NCBI GenBank assembly: GCA_019057385.1
Contig: JAHQJS010000004.1
Coordinates: forward strand, 276,535 to 340,534
Origin: Candidatus Borrarchaeum weybense
GTDB lineage: Archaea; Asgardarchaeota; Sifarchaeia; Borrarchaeales; Borrarchaeaceae
DNA length: 64,000 bases
Reading direction: 5' to 3'
Part shown: one piece after another, positions 37,882 to 46,549 of the stretch
How the letters are laid out: every line of letters starts with the position of its first letter
How positions within the stretch are numbered: the first letter of the stretch is position 1
The notes under the pieces: generated by a model
What the model saw: only the letters and a program-made list of their open reading frames with translations
What the model was told of the DNA's origin: nothing
The model's database searches: none
Program-made: the position numbers and the translations under genes

Positions 37882-38805
37882 TTATAACTTTTCGAAAAAC
37901 GCAATAAACTTAACATAACAAGAAGTGTCTACTTCTTTTTCGTTTTGAATGATGTAAAGAGTCAATTTTAGGTCTTTTAAATTCTTTCTAATTCTTTCAA
38001 TTAGATGTGGAATATCATAAAAGCGGCCGTGCCGATTCACATAACCTTTTGCACAATATAACGTAGCCTCTCTTTCAAAATTTATACCGCTTCGTGGTAG
38101 AACAATTGGATCTGTTTGTATTGCGTACTTGGTAAAAAGATAAAGAGGTAAGATACAAAGTTTTCCTCCTTTTCTAAGAACCCTGCTAGCTTCTTTGATG
38201 AATTTAATATCTAAATTTCCCTCAAAATGCTCAAAAGAACAGTGTAAAGCCATTTTCGTGCAAAAATCATCATCTACAGGCATATTAGACGCATCACCAC
38301 CGATAGTGTTTCCATGAATACCCCTCGGAAATGCTAAATCCTGTCGATACGCCTTACATCTGTATAATTTCTGATATATCCCTGAGGTAGGAGAGTTCCC
38401 GCTGGCAATATCTATGTATATATCGTCTTTAGAAAGATCTAATAGATTTGCCGCTAAATAATGTTCAAGGGATTTCTCAATAAAATTCTTCGCGTTACGA
38501 TCTTTATAGTAATCTGGAAATTTGTGATATTCTGCCTTTCTCATATATTGCTTATAGTCCGCTATATTAACTTCCAAATTGATAATATTGAAATTATTCG
38601 TTTTTATCTCACCTAAAATTGCATTTACAATTTCAGGATCATCGTGAGGAACCCAGGATTTTACCTTGGGTTCACGAAGAGAATAATATCTATAGTTCCA
38701 GAGTATCATATCCTTCACTTTTCGCAATATTTGAAAAGAAGGATTATGTACTCTATGTAAATATCTGTCGCTACTATAAGATTTACTCATACGAAATTTC
38801 AACAT
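37882..38805 (-). CDS. Class I SAM-dependent methyltransferase-like protein
   Basis: A 307-residue protein. The SAM-binding core is in the middle: YIDIASGNSPTSGIY near residue 150, GGDASNMPVDDDF near residue 190 and HCSFEHFEGN near residue 208, then EASRVLRKGGKLCILPL. The first 130 residues are a separate, largely helical region. The Methyltransf_11-type core is clear; the substrate is not. A CYTH-domain gene lies 50 bases upstream on the same strand. Confidence 0.75.
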   Translation of the reverse strand: MLKFRMSKSYSSDRYLHRVHNPSFQILRKVKDMILWNYRYYSLREPKVKSWVPHDDPEIVNAILGEIKTNNFNIINLEVNIADYKQYMRKAEYHKFPDYYKDRNAKNFIEKSLEHYLAANLLDLSKDDIYIDIASGNSPTSGIYQKLYRCKAYRQDLAFPRGIHGNTIGGDASNMPVDDDFCTKMALHCSFEHFEGNLDIKFIKEASRVLRKGGKLCILPLYLFTKYAIQTDPIVLPRSGINFEREATLYCAKGYVNRHGRFYDIPHLIERIRKNLKDLKLTLYIIQNEKEVDTSCYVKFIAFFEKL

Positions 38806-38855
38806 CCAAACAAAAATTTCCCCTGATAACCTTATTAGAGTGTTTATATGATTCT

Positions 38856-39428
38856 TTATTTAGTTTTTTTCTTTCGCATAATAACTCTTTTATTTAATAA
38901 AAGCTCAAGATACGAGCGTCTTTCAAGATCCTCAAAAGGGACACCTAAAATTTCTAAAAAATTCAATATCTTTGATCGTTCGCTCGCAATTTCTTTTTGT
39001 GTTTGAACTAGAACTTCGACTTCTATGAATTCTCCTAAATCCTTAACAAAATCTATTGAAATATAAAGATCGTTAAATCGGAAAAGTAAGCGTTTTTTTA
39101 ATACCTTTGTAACAGGCTGAAATCCTATTTTCTCCAAAATAACTTGAATAACCTGAAGTGTTTTTTGATCTTTAATTTTTACTGAAATTTCTTCTCTAGT
39201 TTTATCGATAAGGTTACCTATTTTAGGACCTTTATAGGTTAAAGCAGATTCTTCTCCTGATGAAATTCTAATTCGCAATGCTTCATCTGTTATTTTAAAA
39301 TCTCTATCTGGCGCGTTAAAATAAATGTCTTCTTGGTAGATTTCCTTAAGGAATGTGGCTTGAGTGTTGAGTCGCTTTATGATCTCATTTGGATGCGAAA
39401 TTTTCGCTTTTACCTCAACTTCTATCAT
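38856..39428 (-). CDS. CYTH-domain protein (class IV adenylate cyclase/thiamine-triphosphatase type)
   Basis: The start at 39428 is chosen because the product then begins MIEVEVKAKI, the ExExK signature of the CYTH family; a frame open to 39509 adds 27 residues and would overlap the upstream gene by 14 bases. The product is 190 residues. Other marks are LRIR near residue 52, TYKGPK near residue 63, TREEI and the C-terminal YISIDFVKDLGEFIEVEVL. These proteins bind triphosphates in a beta-tunnel; substrate is unknown. Confidence 0.87.
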   Translation of the reverse strand: MIEVEVKAKISHPNEIIKRLNTQATFLKEIYQEDIYFNAPDRDFKITDEALRIRISSGEESALTYKGPKIGNLIDKTREEISVKIKDQKTLQVIQVILEKIGFQPVTKVLKKRLLFRFNDLYISIDFVKDLGEFIEVEVLVQTQKEIASERSKILNFLEILGVPFEDLERRSYLELLLNKRVIMRKKKTK

Positions 39429-39495
39429 CTGGCTCTTCGAACTCCTTTTGCTATTCACAAAAAATCTTGAGGGCAACAATTCCACTCGCAAACGA

Positions 39496-40386
39496 TTAAT
39501 ATTCTTCACATTCTGGATGGCCAGCAGGACCTATATGAACTGTGACATCGCGAACACCTGGTACTTTTTCTATTAAGGTTTTTTCTACTTTATCTGCTAT
39601 GTCATGTCCATCATGCACAGAGATTTCTGGATCAACCATTATATGAAGGTCGATTAAGATTTTGTTATATTGCCCCCTCGATCTGATTTTGTGGGAGTCA
39701 ACAACGCCATCAATTTGATTTACAATTGACTTTATCTTTGCCGGATCTATTACGGATGTATCTACAAGAATATGGATGCTCTCGTGTGCGATCTCAATAC
39801 CAGTGTGAAAAATCATTACAGCTACGAAGACTGCTATTATGGAATCAAGTATAGGGACTCCTAACAAAATCCCAATAAAACTCACAAGAACAGATGCGGA
39901 AACAAAAATGTCGCTACGGGTATGAAGTGCATCCGCCATAAGAATTGAACTTTCGAGGGTTTTTCCCTTGTTTTGTTCGTATATTGTCGTGATGAAATTG
40001 ACGATTATGGTGCCTATGACGATGACAAAACTGAAAATGTCGACTCTTGTCGTTTCAGGAACCATAAATCGTTCTATAGCGCTTTGTATAATTTCTATGC
40101 CTGTTAAAAAGATCATGGCAGCAATTACTATCGCGGCAACCGTTTCATATTTCCAGTGCCCATAAGGATGTTCGGTATCGGCAGGTTTTGTAGCCAGCCT
40201 AATGCCAATCAGACCAATAACATTGGAACTTGCGTCGAAGAGTGAATGAAATGCGTCCGCAGTCAGGCTTAGAGAGTTAGTGATACTTCCGTAGATGCCC
40301 TTTGAAAGCGCTACTGAAAGATTTACAATTAGAATAATTATGAGCGTTCTTTTGATAGCCTGATAACGATCAAACACGTGCATCAC
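39496..40386 (-). CDS. Cation diffusion facilitator (CDF) metal transporter
   Basis: A 296-residue protein with six membrane helices in residues 1-205 and a cytoplasmic ferredoxin-like domain after that. Metal-site helices are ALTADAFHSLFDASSN near residue 37 and ILMADALHTRSDIFVSA near residue 150. The HPYGHWKYETVAA loop is typical. It exports Zn(II), Mn(II) or Fe(II) in exchange for protons. It is the first gene of a minus-strand run with the CYTH gene. Confidence 0.9.
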   Translation of the reverse strand: MMHVFDRYQAIKRTLIIILIVNLSVALSKGIYGSITNSLSLTADAFHSLFDASSNVIGLIGIRLATKPADTEHPYGHWKYETVAAIVIAAMIFLTGIEIIQSAIERFMVPETTRVDIFSFVIVIGTIIVNFITTIYEQNKGKTLESSILMADALHTRSDIFVSASVLVSFIGILLGVPILDSIIAVFVAVMIFHTGIEIAHESIHILVDTSVIDPAKIKSIVNQIDGVVDSHKIRSRGQYNKILIDLHIMVDPEISVHDGHDIADKVEKTLIEKVPGVRDVTVHIGPAGHPECEEY

Positions 40387-40556
40387 TCCCGTATGCTTCT
40401 CTTGAAGCTTTGCATTCTAAAAACTTTTCCTTTTTTAGCGAACTAAATAGCATGTTCCTCTTTCTCAAAAAATATAAGCAGAGAGTACAAAAAAAAGAGT
40501 TTTATTCAGAATGTTGTGCCCAGAAATCATTTGCTTATTAATTGAAATATTCTTGA

Positions 40557-40563
40557 AGGAGGT
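40557..40563 (+). promoter_or_regulatory. Strong Shine-Dalgarno site of the desulforedoxin gene
   Basis: AGGAGGT lies seven bases before the ATG at 40570. It is among the best ribosome-binding sites seen in the window and helps to show that the very short gene after it is real. Confidence 0.7.
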
Positions 40564-40569
40564 AAACAT

Positions 40570-40683
40570 ATGACGAAAGTGGGCGAGCAATATCTTTGTG
40601 AGATCTGCGGAAATAGAGTAAAGGTACTAGAATCGGGAGTTGGAACGTTAGTTTGTTGTGGAGAAGATATGGTTCTTCAGTAA
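40570..40683 (+). CDS. Desulforedoxin-like 37-residue protein
   Basis: The product has 37 residues and four cysteines in the order YLCEICG then LVCCGEDM, which is the Dx (desulforedoxin) iron-site pattern found at the N-terminus of class I superoxide reductases and as a free protein in some anaerobes. The first pair is C-x2-C, the second is CC. A strong AGGAGGT precedes it. It binds one Fe in a distorted FeCys4 site and likely carries electrons, perhaps in oxygen defence. The gene is 17 bases upstream of the HtrA-like gene. Confidence 0.83.
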   Translation: MTKVGEQYLCEICGNRVKVLESGVGTLVCCGEDMVLQ

Positions 40684-40700
40684 AGATCGGTATTTTATAA

Positions 40701-41663
40701 TTGCAAAAGCATTTAGCGGTGAACGATTTGGCAAACTATGATGAGCTTGAAGTTGTAGAGATGTTAGAAAAAGTAAGCCTTAGTGTGGTGAATATAGGTA
40801 CCCTAAAACTTATGCAACGCAATTTCTATCAAGCGGTACCCGTTCGAGGAGCGGGATCAGGCATCATAATAGAAGAAGACGGACTGATTTTAACAAATAG
40901 ACACGTTATTGAAGGTGCTAAGGAGATCGCGATAGCATTTACAGATGGAAGTGTAGTAAAGGGCATTATCATTGGCGGTTGCACAACCCATGATATCGCT
41001 GTGATCCAAGTTGAGAAAAAAGATCTCCCTGTCGCTGAATTGGGAGATTCAGAAAAAATGCGTGTGGGTCAAAGAGTTTATGCAATTGGTAATCCATTAG
41101 GGCTTGTAGGAGGACCCTCTGTCACTTTTGGAGTTGTAAGTGCGCTGAACCGAACTATTAAAACACAAAAAGGCATGATTGAAGGTCTCCTCCAGACCGA
41201 CGCGGCTATTAACCCAGGTAACAGCGGTGGTGCATTGGTTGACATACAAGGAAATATTATCGGTGTCAACACCGCAATTATTCCCTTTGCCCAGGGCATC
41301 GGCTTCGCAATCCCCATGAATATAGCTAAACAATGTAGCACCGAAATTGTTGCCAATGGAGCTCATACAAAAGCCTTTCTAGGTATCAGTGGATTAACTT
41401 TAACAAAAGAAGTAGCAGCTTATTATGGTTTCCCAACAGAACAGGGCGTTTTTCTCGCACAAGTTGGCAGAGGAAGTCCTGCAGAAAAGGCTGGAATAAT
41501 TCCTGGCGACATTGTTCTCGAATTTAATTGAAAAGAAATAAATACGGCTGAAGAATTAGTAGCTGAAATCGAGAAAATAAATCCTGGGGATAAAGTGGAA
41601 ATAGTAATTCTTCGCCAGGCTAAGAAACGAACTGTTTCAGTAATTCTAGAAGCAACGCCATGA
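40701..41663 (+). pseudogene. HtrA/DegP-type serine protease gene with in-frame TGA
   Basis: The frame starts with TTG and encodes a trypsin-like domain with triad His68 (NRHV), Asp98 (HDIA) and Ser175 (GNSGG), followed by a PDZ domain. At codon 277 (41529-41531) TGA replaces what is normally the Gly of the PDZ segment FNGKEI. After it the frame continues for 43 codons with an intact PDZ ending, up to TGA at 41661. The first part, 40701-41531, keeps the whole protease domain. It may be a recent pseudogene or a shortened but active protease. Confidence 0.82.
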
Positions 41664-41687
41664 AATAGCAAAAACGCGACTATTTTG

Positions 41688-41718
41688 TGGAACGTTCCAT
41701 ATCTTTTTATTTTTTTTC
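41688..41718 (+). terminator. Palindrome plus oligo-T terminator
   Basis: The perfect palindrome TGGAACGTTCCA (41688-41699) is followed within three bases by T-rich sequence ending in eight T. It lies 25 bases after the end of the HtrA reading frame. Confidence 0.5.
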
Positions 41719-41774
41719 CCAATATGTCCGCAAGATATTTTCTTATGTTATTGCTTTGTTAATTCTATGCAAGG

Positions 41775-42752
41775 ATGTTGAGGCACTTGTCTGTTGACGA
41801 AGGATTAGTAAAAGAACTTGCAGGAAAGTACAGATATCTTAAATATATGATAAAGCGTTATTTGGAAATGTTTGGGAAAGAAGAAACCGTACAGTTTCTT
41901 GAAGCAAATGAACAACGATTAATGCCTACCTTGCGCTGCAATACGCTACGTATTGATGAAGAGGATTTTGTTAACTTATTTACTAAGAAAGGCTTTATTC
42001 TTGAAAAAATTCCTCGTATCGCATATGGTTATAGAGTTTTCAAAATCCCCTTTCCTTTAGGGGCTACAAATGAATATCTACTAGGTTTTTATTTTCTACA
42101 ATCCGAAGCTTCTATGATTCCTGTTCAGGTTCTTGATCCAAAACCAGGCGAGATTGTAATTGATTTAGCTGCCGCGCCAGGCGCAAAAACCACCCAGATT
42201 GCTCAATTTATGAAAAATAAAGGAGTTATTATTGGTATTGACATTAATCGAAAGCGTACTAAAAGTCTTCGATCAAACCTGTCTCGATGTGGTGTATATA
42301 ATGCATTGATTATTCGTATGGATGGTCGTCAAATATCTGGTCTTGGTATACAAGCCGACAAAGTATTATTGGACGCACCGTGTACTGGTGAAGGACTTAT
42401 TCCTCGTGATCCTACACGAAAGACAAGTCGTGAATTAAAAGATATATTGTATGTCTCTGAATTGCAAAAAAGTCTTATAGATGCCGCAGTAGCCTGTTTA
42501 AAACCAGGTGGAAGTCTAGTCTATTCGACATGTGCAATTGCGCCTGAAGAAAATGAGTTTGTGATAGATCATGCACTCAAGAATGAAGATATTCATGTTA
42601 GAAAGATGGATTTTAATGGAGGATCCCCTGCCTTTTCTGATGTAATATTCGAAACAACGCTTCATCCTTCAATCAAAGAAGCGCGAAGACTTTATCCTCA
42701 TAAAGATGGAACTGAAGGGTTTTTTATTTGCAAACTTCAAAAGGATAGCTGA
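41775..42752 (+). CDS. tRNA/rRNA cytosine-C5 methyltransferase (NSUN/Nop2/RsmB family)
   Basis: A 325-residue protein. SAM-binding VIDLAAAPGAKTTQIA is near residue 131 and GIDINRKRTKSL near residue 158. The two catalytic cysteines are in LLDAPCTGEG near residue 199 and YSTCAIAPEENEF near residue 251. NSUN enzymes make 5-methylcytosine in tRNA or rRNA. The first 90 residues form the PUA-like or RRM-like lead domain of archaeal members. It is followed after four bases by a NIP7-like PUA gene, a pair seen in other archaea. Confidence 0.9.
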   Translation: MLRHLSVDEGLVKELAGKYRYLKYMIKRYLEMFGKEETVQFLEANEQRLMPTLRCNTLRIDEEDFVNLFTKKGFILEKIPRIAYGYRVFKIPFPLGATNEYLLGFYFLQSEASMIPVQVLDPKPGEIVIDLAAAPGAKTTQIAQFMKNKGVIIGIDINRKRTKSLRSNLSRCGVYNALIIRMDGRQISGLGIQADKVLLDAPCTGEGLIPRDPTRKTSRELKDILYVSELQKSLIDAAVACLKPGGSLVYSTCAIAPEENEFVIDHALKNEDIHVRKMDFNGGSPAFSDVIFETTLHPSIKEARRLYPHKDGTEGFFICKLQKDS

Positions 42753-42756
42753 AAAA

Positions 42757-43299
42757 ATGATTAAGTTTCGACTTTCAACTCACGAAGAACTCAAGTTTAT
42801 TCAAAATGCTATTGATAACCTATTTGGCGAAAAAATTGCAGAGAAGTTTATTCAGAATAAACATCTCATCATCGGAGAAGGAAAGTGGAAAGAAATCTTT
42901 TTAGTATCTGACAGAATGATTACGATTTTAGAAGCGATAGCTGATAAAAAGCAGCCGTACTCTATAGGGATGCAAATAGGAGAGCTAGACAAAAACAAAA
43001 AATTTAAATTGAGTCTCGAAGCCGTTTTTGAGATAGTGAAATTTACTTCGCATAAAATTCAACTAACCGCAAAAGGAGCACAAACTATTCTCTATGGAAG
43101 AAATATTTCCTTTTCTGCAGTTGATAAAATATGTTATAAAGCAAGAAAAGGTGATTATGCCATCCTTCTTGATGAAAACGGCTTTCCAATAGGGCTTGGT
43201 AAAATCCTCCATGATTTTGCGAAAATGCAACGAAATCGATTTAAAATATGTATAAAGAATATGATAGATCTTGGATGGTATCTAAGAAAAGGAGAATAG
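42757..43299 (+). CDS. NIP7-like PUA-domain protein
   Basis: ATG at 42757 is chosen because it begins MIKFRLSTHEEL right after the NSUN stop; a longer frame from 42706 would overlap that gene by 47 bases. The product has 180 residues. The first half is alpha-beta and the second is a PUA domain (SHKIQLTAKGAQTILYGRNI, then GDYAILLDENGFPIGLGKI). NIP7 and relatives bind RNA in ribosome assembly and tRNA/rRNA modification. It is cotranscribed with the cytosine methyltransferase. Confidence 0.78.
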   Translation: MIKFRLSTHEELKFIQNAIDNLFGEKIAEKFIQNKHLIIGEGKWKEIFLVSDRMITILEAIADKKQPYSIGMQIGELDKNKKFKLSLEAVFEIVKFTSHKIQLTAKGAQTILYGRNISFSAVDKICYKARKGDYAILLDENGFPIGLGKILHDFAKMQRNRFKICIKNMIDLGWYLRKGE

Positions 43300-43309
43300 A
43301 CAATAAGGG

Positions 43310-43717
43310 TGTTAAAAGTCAATCACCCCCTCACTTGTGAGGGGGCTTGTTCCGTGAGGAACAAGAGTAATTGGTTGATTAGCCTAAGAGAGGTCGTGGT
43401 GGAACACACATGACGGTATCTACGTTATCAGGAGAGTTAAAGAACACACCAAGGGATGCTTCTCTAGTCCCGTGCTCTGTAAACGGTGGTTTAAACAGAG
43501 AGGAAACTCTCAGTGATCACCGTAGAGTACTGACTGATAACTTTGGCGAAGAGAACCTACTCCCCTGGTGTTGGGAGCGGCGGGACTTGCGAGTACCCGT
43601 CATTAAAACACCACCCGAGGTTGGGTTACACCAATCCCTGTCTCCGCAGAAAGGGTTGTGTGGTCAAATACCTGACCTCAATTCCTCCCCCCAACACGGT
43701 GGGGGGTTTCCTTGAGG
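43310..43717 (+). ncRNA. GC-rich structured RNA or element remnant of about 400 nt
   Basis: The gap between the NIP7-like and FKBP genes is clearly richer in G and C than its flanks and folds well. Perfect hairpins are CCCCCTCAC/GTGAGGGGG (43326-43345), CTTGTTCC-GTGA-GGAACAAG (43346-43365, GNRA loop), GAGAG-GAAA-CTCTC in 43498-43511, ACT-TGCG-AGT within CGGG...CCCG (about 43581-43599) and CCCCCC/GGGGGG (43687-43706). An outer arm AATCA near 43321 pairs with TGATT at 43376-43380. No RNase P or SRP RNA consensus is seen. An IS605-type relic is an alternative. A 101-residue frame crosses it, but its composition is unlike a protein. Confidence 0.6.
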
Positions 43718-43724
43718 TAATCTT

Positions 43725-44429
43725 ATGAGCGAATCAGAAGAAATTGAAATAAATAAAGGTGACTTTGTTCTTATCGATTATATTGGGAGGATAAAAGATA
43801 CGGGCAAAATATTTGCCTTGACGAATGAAGAAATTGCGAAAAAGGAGAAAATGCATCGTGATGATGGGATCTACGGCCCAGAACTAGTTGTAGTTGGGGA
43901 ACGTTGGGTCGTGGAGGGTCTCGATGATAGTCTTTTGACGCTTAAAGTTGGGGAGCAGGATGCTATCGTAGAAATTCCTCCCGAAAAAGCGTTTGGAGGA
44001 CGAGATCCTTCGCGTGTAAAGACCGTTCCTATACGTGAGTTTAGAAAAAGAGACCTCAAACCTCAAGCAGGGATGACATTCCGATATAAAGGTTCATTGG
44101 CAACTGTTCAAAGTGCCTCAGGCGGTCGAGTTCGCCTAGATTTAAACCATCCATTAGCTGGTAAAGTTCTCAGTTATGAAGTAACGGTTCTTAGAAAGAT
44201 AGAGGACATGACCGAAAAAATAAAGGAACTGATGAAACGTAGACTTTCAACTCTCTCTGAGACGATTGAAATTGACGTGCAAGAAGATAAAGTATCAATC
44301 AAAATACCAAAAGAGATGTTTTTCGCAGAGGGAATTCAATTTGCTAAAAGCGGTATAGCTGGCGATATTCACAAATTTTTCGAAGATATCACTTTAGTGG
44401 AATTTTTAGAAGTCTACGAACGTTCTTGA
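43725..44429 (+). CDS. FKBP-type peptidyl-prolyl isomerase with IF domain (SlyD-like)
   Basis: A 234-residue protein. Residues about 8-160 form an FKBP domain, with the opening KGDFVLIDYIGRI.DTGKIFALT, VVEGLDDSLLTLKVGE, and LDLNHPLAGKVLSYEVTV, interrupted by an insert-in-flap domain near residues 85-145 as in archaeal and SlyD FKBPs. The last 70 residues form a helical extension also known in archaeal members. It helps fold proteins by proline isomerisation. It follows the structured RNA by eight bases and overlaps the convergent UPF0179 gene by 16 bases. Confidence 0.9.
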   Translation: MSESEEIEINKGDFVLIDYIGRIKDTGKIFALTNEEIAKKEKMHRDDGIYGPELVVVGERWVVEGLDDSLLTLKVGEQDAIVEIPPEKAFGGRDPSRVKTVPIREFRKRDLKPQAGMTFRYKGSLATVQSASGGRVRLDLNHPLAGKVLSYEVTVLRKIEDMTEKIKELMKRRLSTLSETIEIDVQEDKVSIKIPKEMFFAEGIQFAKSGIAGDIHKFFEDITLVEFLEVYERS

Positions 44430-44875
44430 GGAGAAATTCTAGCAACCAAAGCAATTGATATGTCGTTTCCTTCACTGCATTCTACTTTTTGTATGATATC
44501 TAGGATACGAACCTTATCTCCCTCTTTAAGTCCTGCGGGAACACAAAACTTTCGGAACTCACAAATTTCGGAACAATCCTGCGGCTGAAAGGATATAGTT
44601 GCTCCTGAGAAGGTTATATTGGTTGGAATACCAACTTCTTTTTCTGTTTCTTTTACGCGAACCACTTTAATCTGTTCTTCGTGTAGAGGGCACTCAAACT
44701 CATTCTCTAAGACCTCTATCACTTCATAAATGCGTTCTGCTTCTAATGGTTGAATACAAACGTGATACATTTTGCAGGTCTTGCATTGTTCTAAGTCTCC
44801 CATATGTTGAAACTTATAACCAGATTTTGCCAGGTTTTTTGCGATGAATGTTATCACTGGTTCTGTATCTTCCAT
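44414..44875 (-). CDS. UPF0179 family protein
   Basis: A 153-residue protein matching the archaeal UPF0179 family: CKTCKMYHVCIQPLE near residue 31 and CSEICEFRKFCVPAGLKEGD near residue 103, with cysteines arranged as two C-x-x-C-like clusters that could bind a metal. Function is unknown. Its 3' end overlaps the FKBP gene by 16 bases and it lies 15 bases downstream of egsA on the same strand. Confidence 0.85.
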   Translation of the reverse strand: MEDTEPVITFIAKNLAKSGYKFQHMGDLEQCKTCKMYHVCIQPLEAERIYEVIEVLENEFECPLHEEQIKVVRVKETEKEVGIPTNITFSGATISFQPQDCSEICEFRKFCVPAGLKEGDKVRILDIIQKVECSEGNDISIALVARISPQERS

Positions 44876-44890
44876 ATAATCCCACTCTTA

Positions 44891-45970
44891 TCAGTTTATT
44901 ACGCCTGTCACATTCGCTAATCGAGTTGCAGCCTCTTTTGTTAAGCCTTTTTCGCCTAGAATCGTATATCTGTCAGGTCGGATTTTATGACACGTGGTTA
45001 GTGCTTCAATAACATATTTTGGTTCAATTCCTAACTCACCAGCAGTTGTTGGCGCACCTATCTTGCGCAAAGCATCTTTTATGCGCTCCCAATCACCGCC
45101 ATGGAGATACATCGTCATAATAGATCCTACGCCTGCTTGTTCTCCATGTAATGCTGGAGGCATTCTTCCTTCCTTAATATGAATTTGATCCAGAGCATGT
45201 GAAAACATATGTTCGGCACCGCTTGCTGGGCGACTGCTTCCTGCAATACACATAGAAACCCCACTACTGATTAATGCTTCCATTACAATCCGCACGCTTC
45301 CTGGCATGCCTAATCTTATTTGATTTGCTCTTTCAATAATAATTTTTGCACTCATAGATGCAAGAGACGCGGCATACTCTCCATAATATTCGTTTCGGAG
45401 TTTATGTGCAAGTTCCCAGTCCAAAACTGCAGTAGAGTTGCTTATTATATCCCCACAGCCAGCAGCTAGTAACCGATAAGGAGCTTTTGCGATAATTTCG
45501 GTATCAGCGATAATAGCTATTGGAGGTTTAGCAGGAATTGAGTGTGGTATCATGGGTTTTTTAATAGACGCTCTTGGCGAGACGATTCCGTCATGTGATC
45601 CTGCTGTAGGTACACTAATAAAAGGGATGCTCAAATTCATGGCAGAGACTTTCGCCACATCTATGACCTTTCCTCCACCAACTCCTAAAACGATATTGAT
45701 GTTCGATTCACGGATTCTTTTCTCAACTATTTCTACTTGCTCTAAATTAGAATCTTTGATGATCAACTTAAGCGGTTGAAATCCCTCATCTTCCAGTGAA
45801 GCAAGAACTGTATTTCCTGCAATATCAATTGTAATTTCGTCGGCAAGGACTAACGGCGCTTTTCCAAAATCTAATTCTGTGCATACTTTTCCAACATCAG
45901 TAATTACGCCTCCGCCAATTAGTACTTCACGCGGAAGTTGAAACCGATGTTTTGCTTCAGATGCTTCCAT
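44891..45970 (-). CDS. egsA: NAD(P)-dependent glycerol-1-phosphate dehydrogenase
   Basis: A 359-residue protein that reduces dihydroxyacetone phosphate to sn-glycerol-1-phosphate, the first step of archaeal ether-lipid backbone synthesis. Motifs are LGVGGGKVIDVAKVSAM near residue 96, PTAGSHDGIVSPRASI near residue 122 and the metal-site His segments EHMFSHALDQI near residue 248 and ALHGEQAGVGSIM near residue 269. It belongs to the iron-ADH/dehydroquinate-synthase-like superfamily. It is a sound archaeal marker. Confidence 0.93.
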   Translation of the reverse strand: MEASEAKHRFQLPREVLIGGGVITDVGKVCTELDFGKAPLVLADEITIDIAGNTVLASLEDEGFQPLKLIIKDSNLEQVEIVEKRIRESNINIVLGVGGGKVIDVAKVSAMNLSIPFISVPTAGSHDGIVSPRASIKKPMIPHSIPAKPPIAIIADTEIIAKAPYRLLAAGCGDIISNSTAVLDWELAHKLRNEYYGEYAASLASMSAKIIIERANQIRLGMPGSVRIVMEALISSGVSMCIAGSSRPASGAEHMFSHALDQIHIKEGRMPPALHGEQAGVGSIMTMYLHGGDWERIKDALRKIGAPTTAGELGIEPKYVIEALTTCHKIRPDRYTILGEKGLTKEAATRLANVTGVIN

Positions 45971-46549
45971 TTAATGCACTATCCTCGCATTTACAATAAT
46001 AATAGTGATGATAATAATTTTGTGTATCAATTTTATTTTTCTCAATAAGTAGTCAAATTCAATTTGCGTATAAACATGACTTGTAGCACCATGAACTTAA
46101 AGGTATTCCTTTATTGCGGTAGTCGTTATGATTCCCGATGAGAGCAGAATGTTATGACACAGCGTTGAAAGAGATGTTATATAAAGTTAAAACCATGTAA
46201 AGCGTAATTTTAAAGAAAGAAGTTAAGAAAGGTTTGTGATTGCCTTTAAAAATGAGATAAAACCTTTTTTCTTCCGTTACTGAACGTAAAAAGACCTTAA
46301 CTTTAATCATAACGTTGAAAAAAACTCATTTCTTTATAAACGAACATCATGTCTTTATAAATAAAGCGCGGCCGCAGTTCATTTGAGTATATAAAGTCCG
46401 CGATTTTTGGTGGTGCTTAAATTACTTTGTAAAATACCAGATAGTAACTCAATCTGAGTTAATTAAAAGTGAGATAACAAGCAGAAAGTTGAGGAACTCC
46501 AGGCGCAATTACAAGAACAAGAAGGCAAGGGGCAAGGGGATTACTAGGA
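45971..46549. other. 579-base gap before the intact TnpB-related gene
   Basis: AT-rich sequence without a convincing gene. A GC patch GCGCGGCCGCAG near 46367-46378 resembles the 5' end of tRNA-Gly but lacks the rest of a tRNA. Just before the transposon-type gene, 46468-46545 contains a frame reading KQKVEELQAQLQEQEGK and ending at TAG, which looks like the coiled-coil tail of a lost gene. No terminal inverted repeat was found. Confidence 0.35.

Noticed and set aside
43410..43715. 101-residue open frame across the structured RNA candidate
   Set aside because: A second frame overlaps it for much of its length, the composition follows the GC-rich hairpins, and the sequence has no family resemblance. 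I treat it as non-coding.
43310..43717. RNase P RNA or SRP RNA
   Set aside because: I looked for the GAGGAAAGTCC and ACAGAA conserved regions of RNase P RNA and the GGAAGG...AGCAGC helix 8 of SRP RNA and found neither.
46367..46400. Partial tRNA-Gly or attachment site
   Set aside because: Only about 14 bases resemble the 5' end of tRNA-Gly, and no anticodon or T-arm follows.
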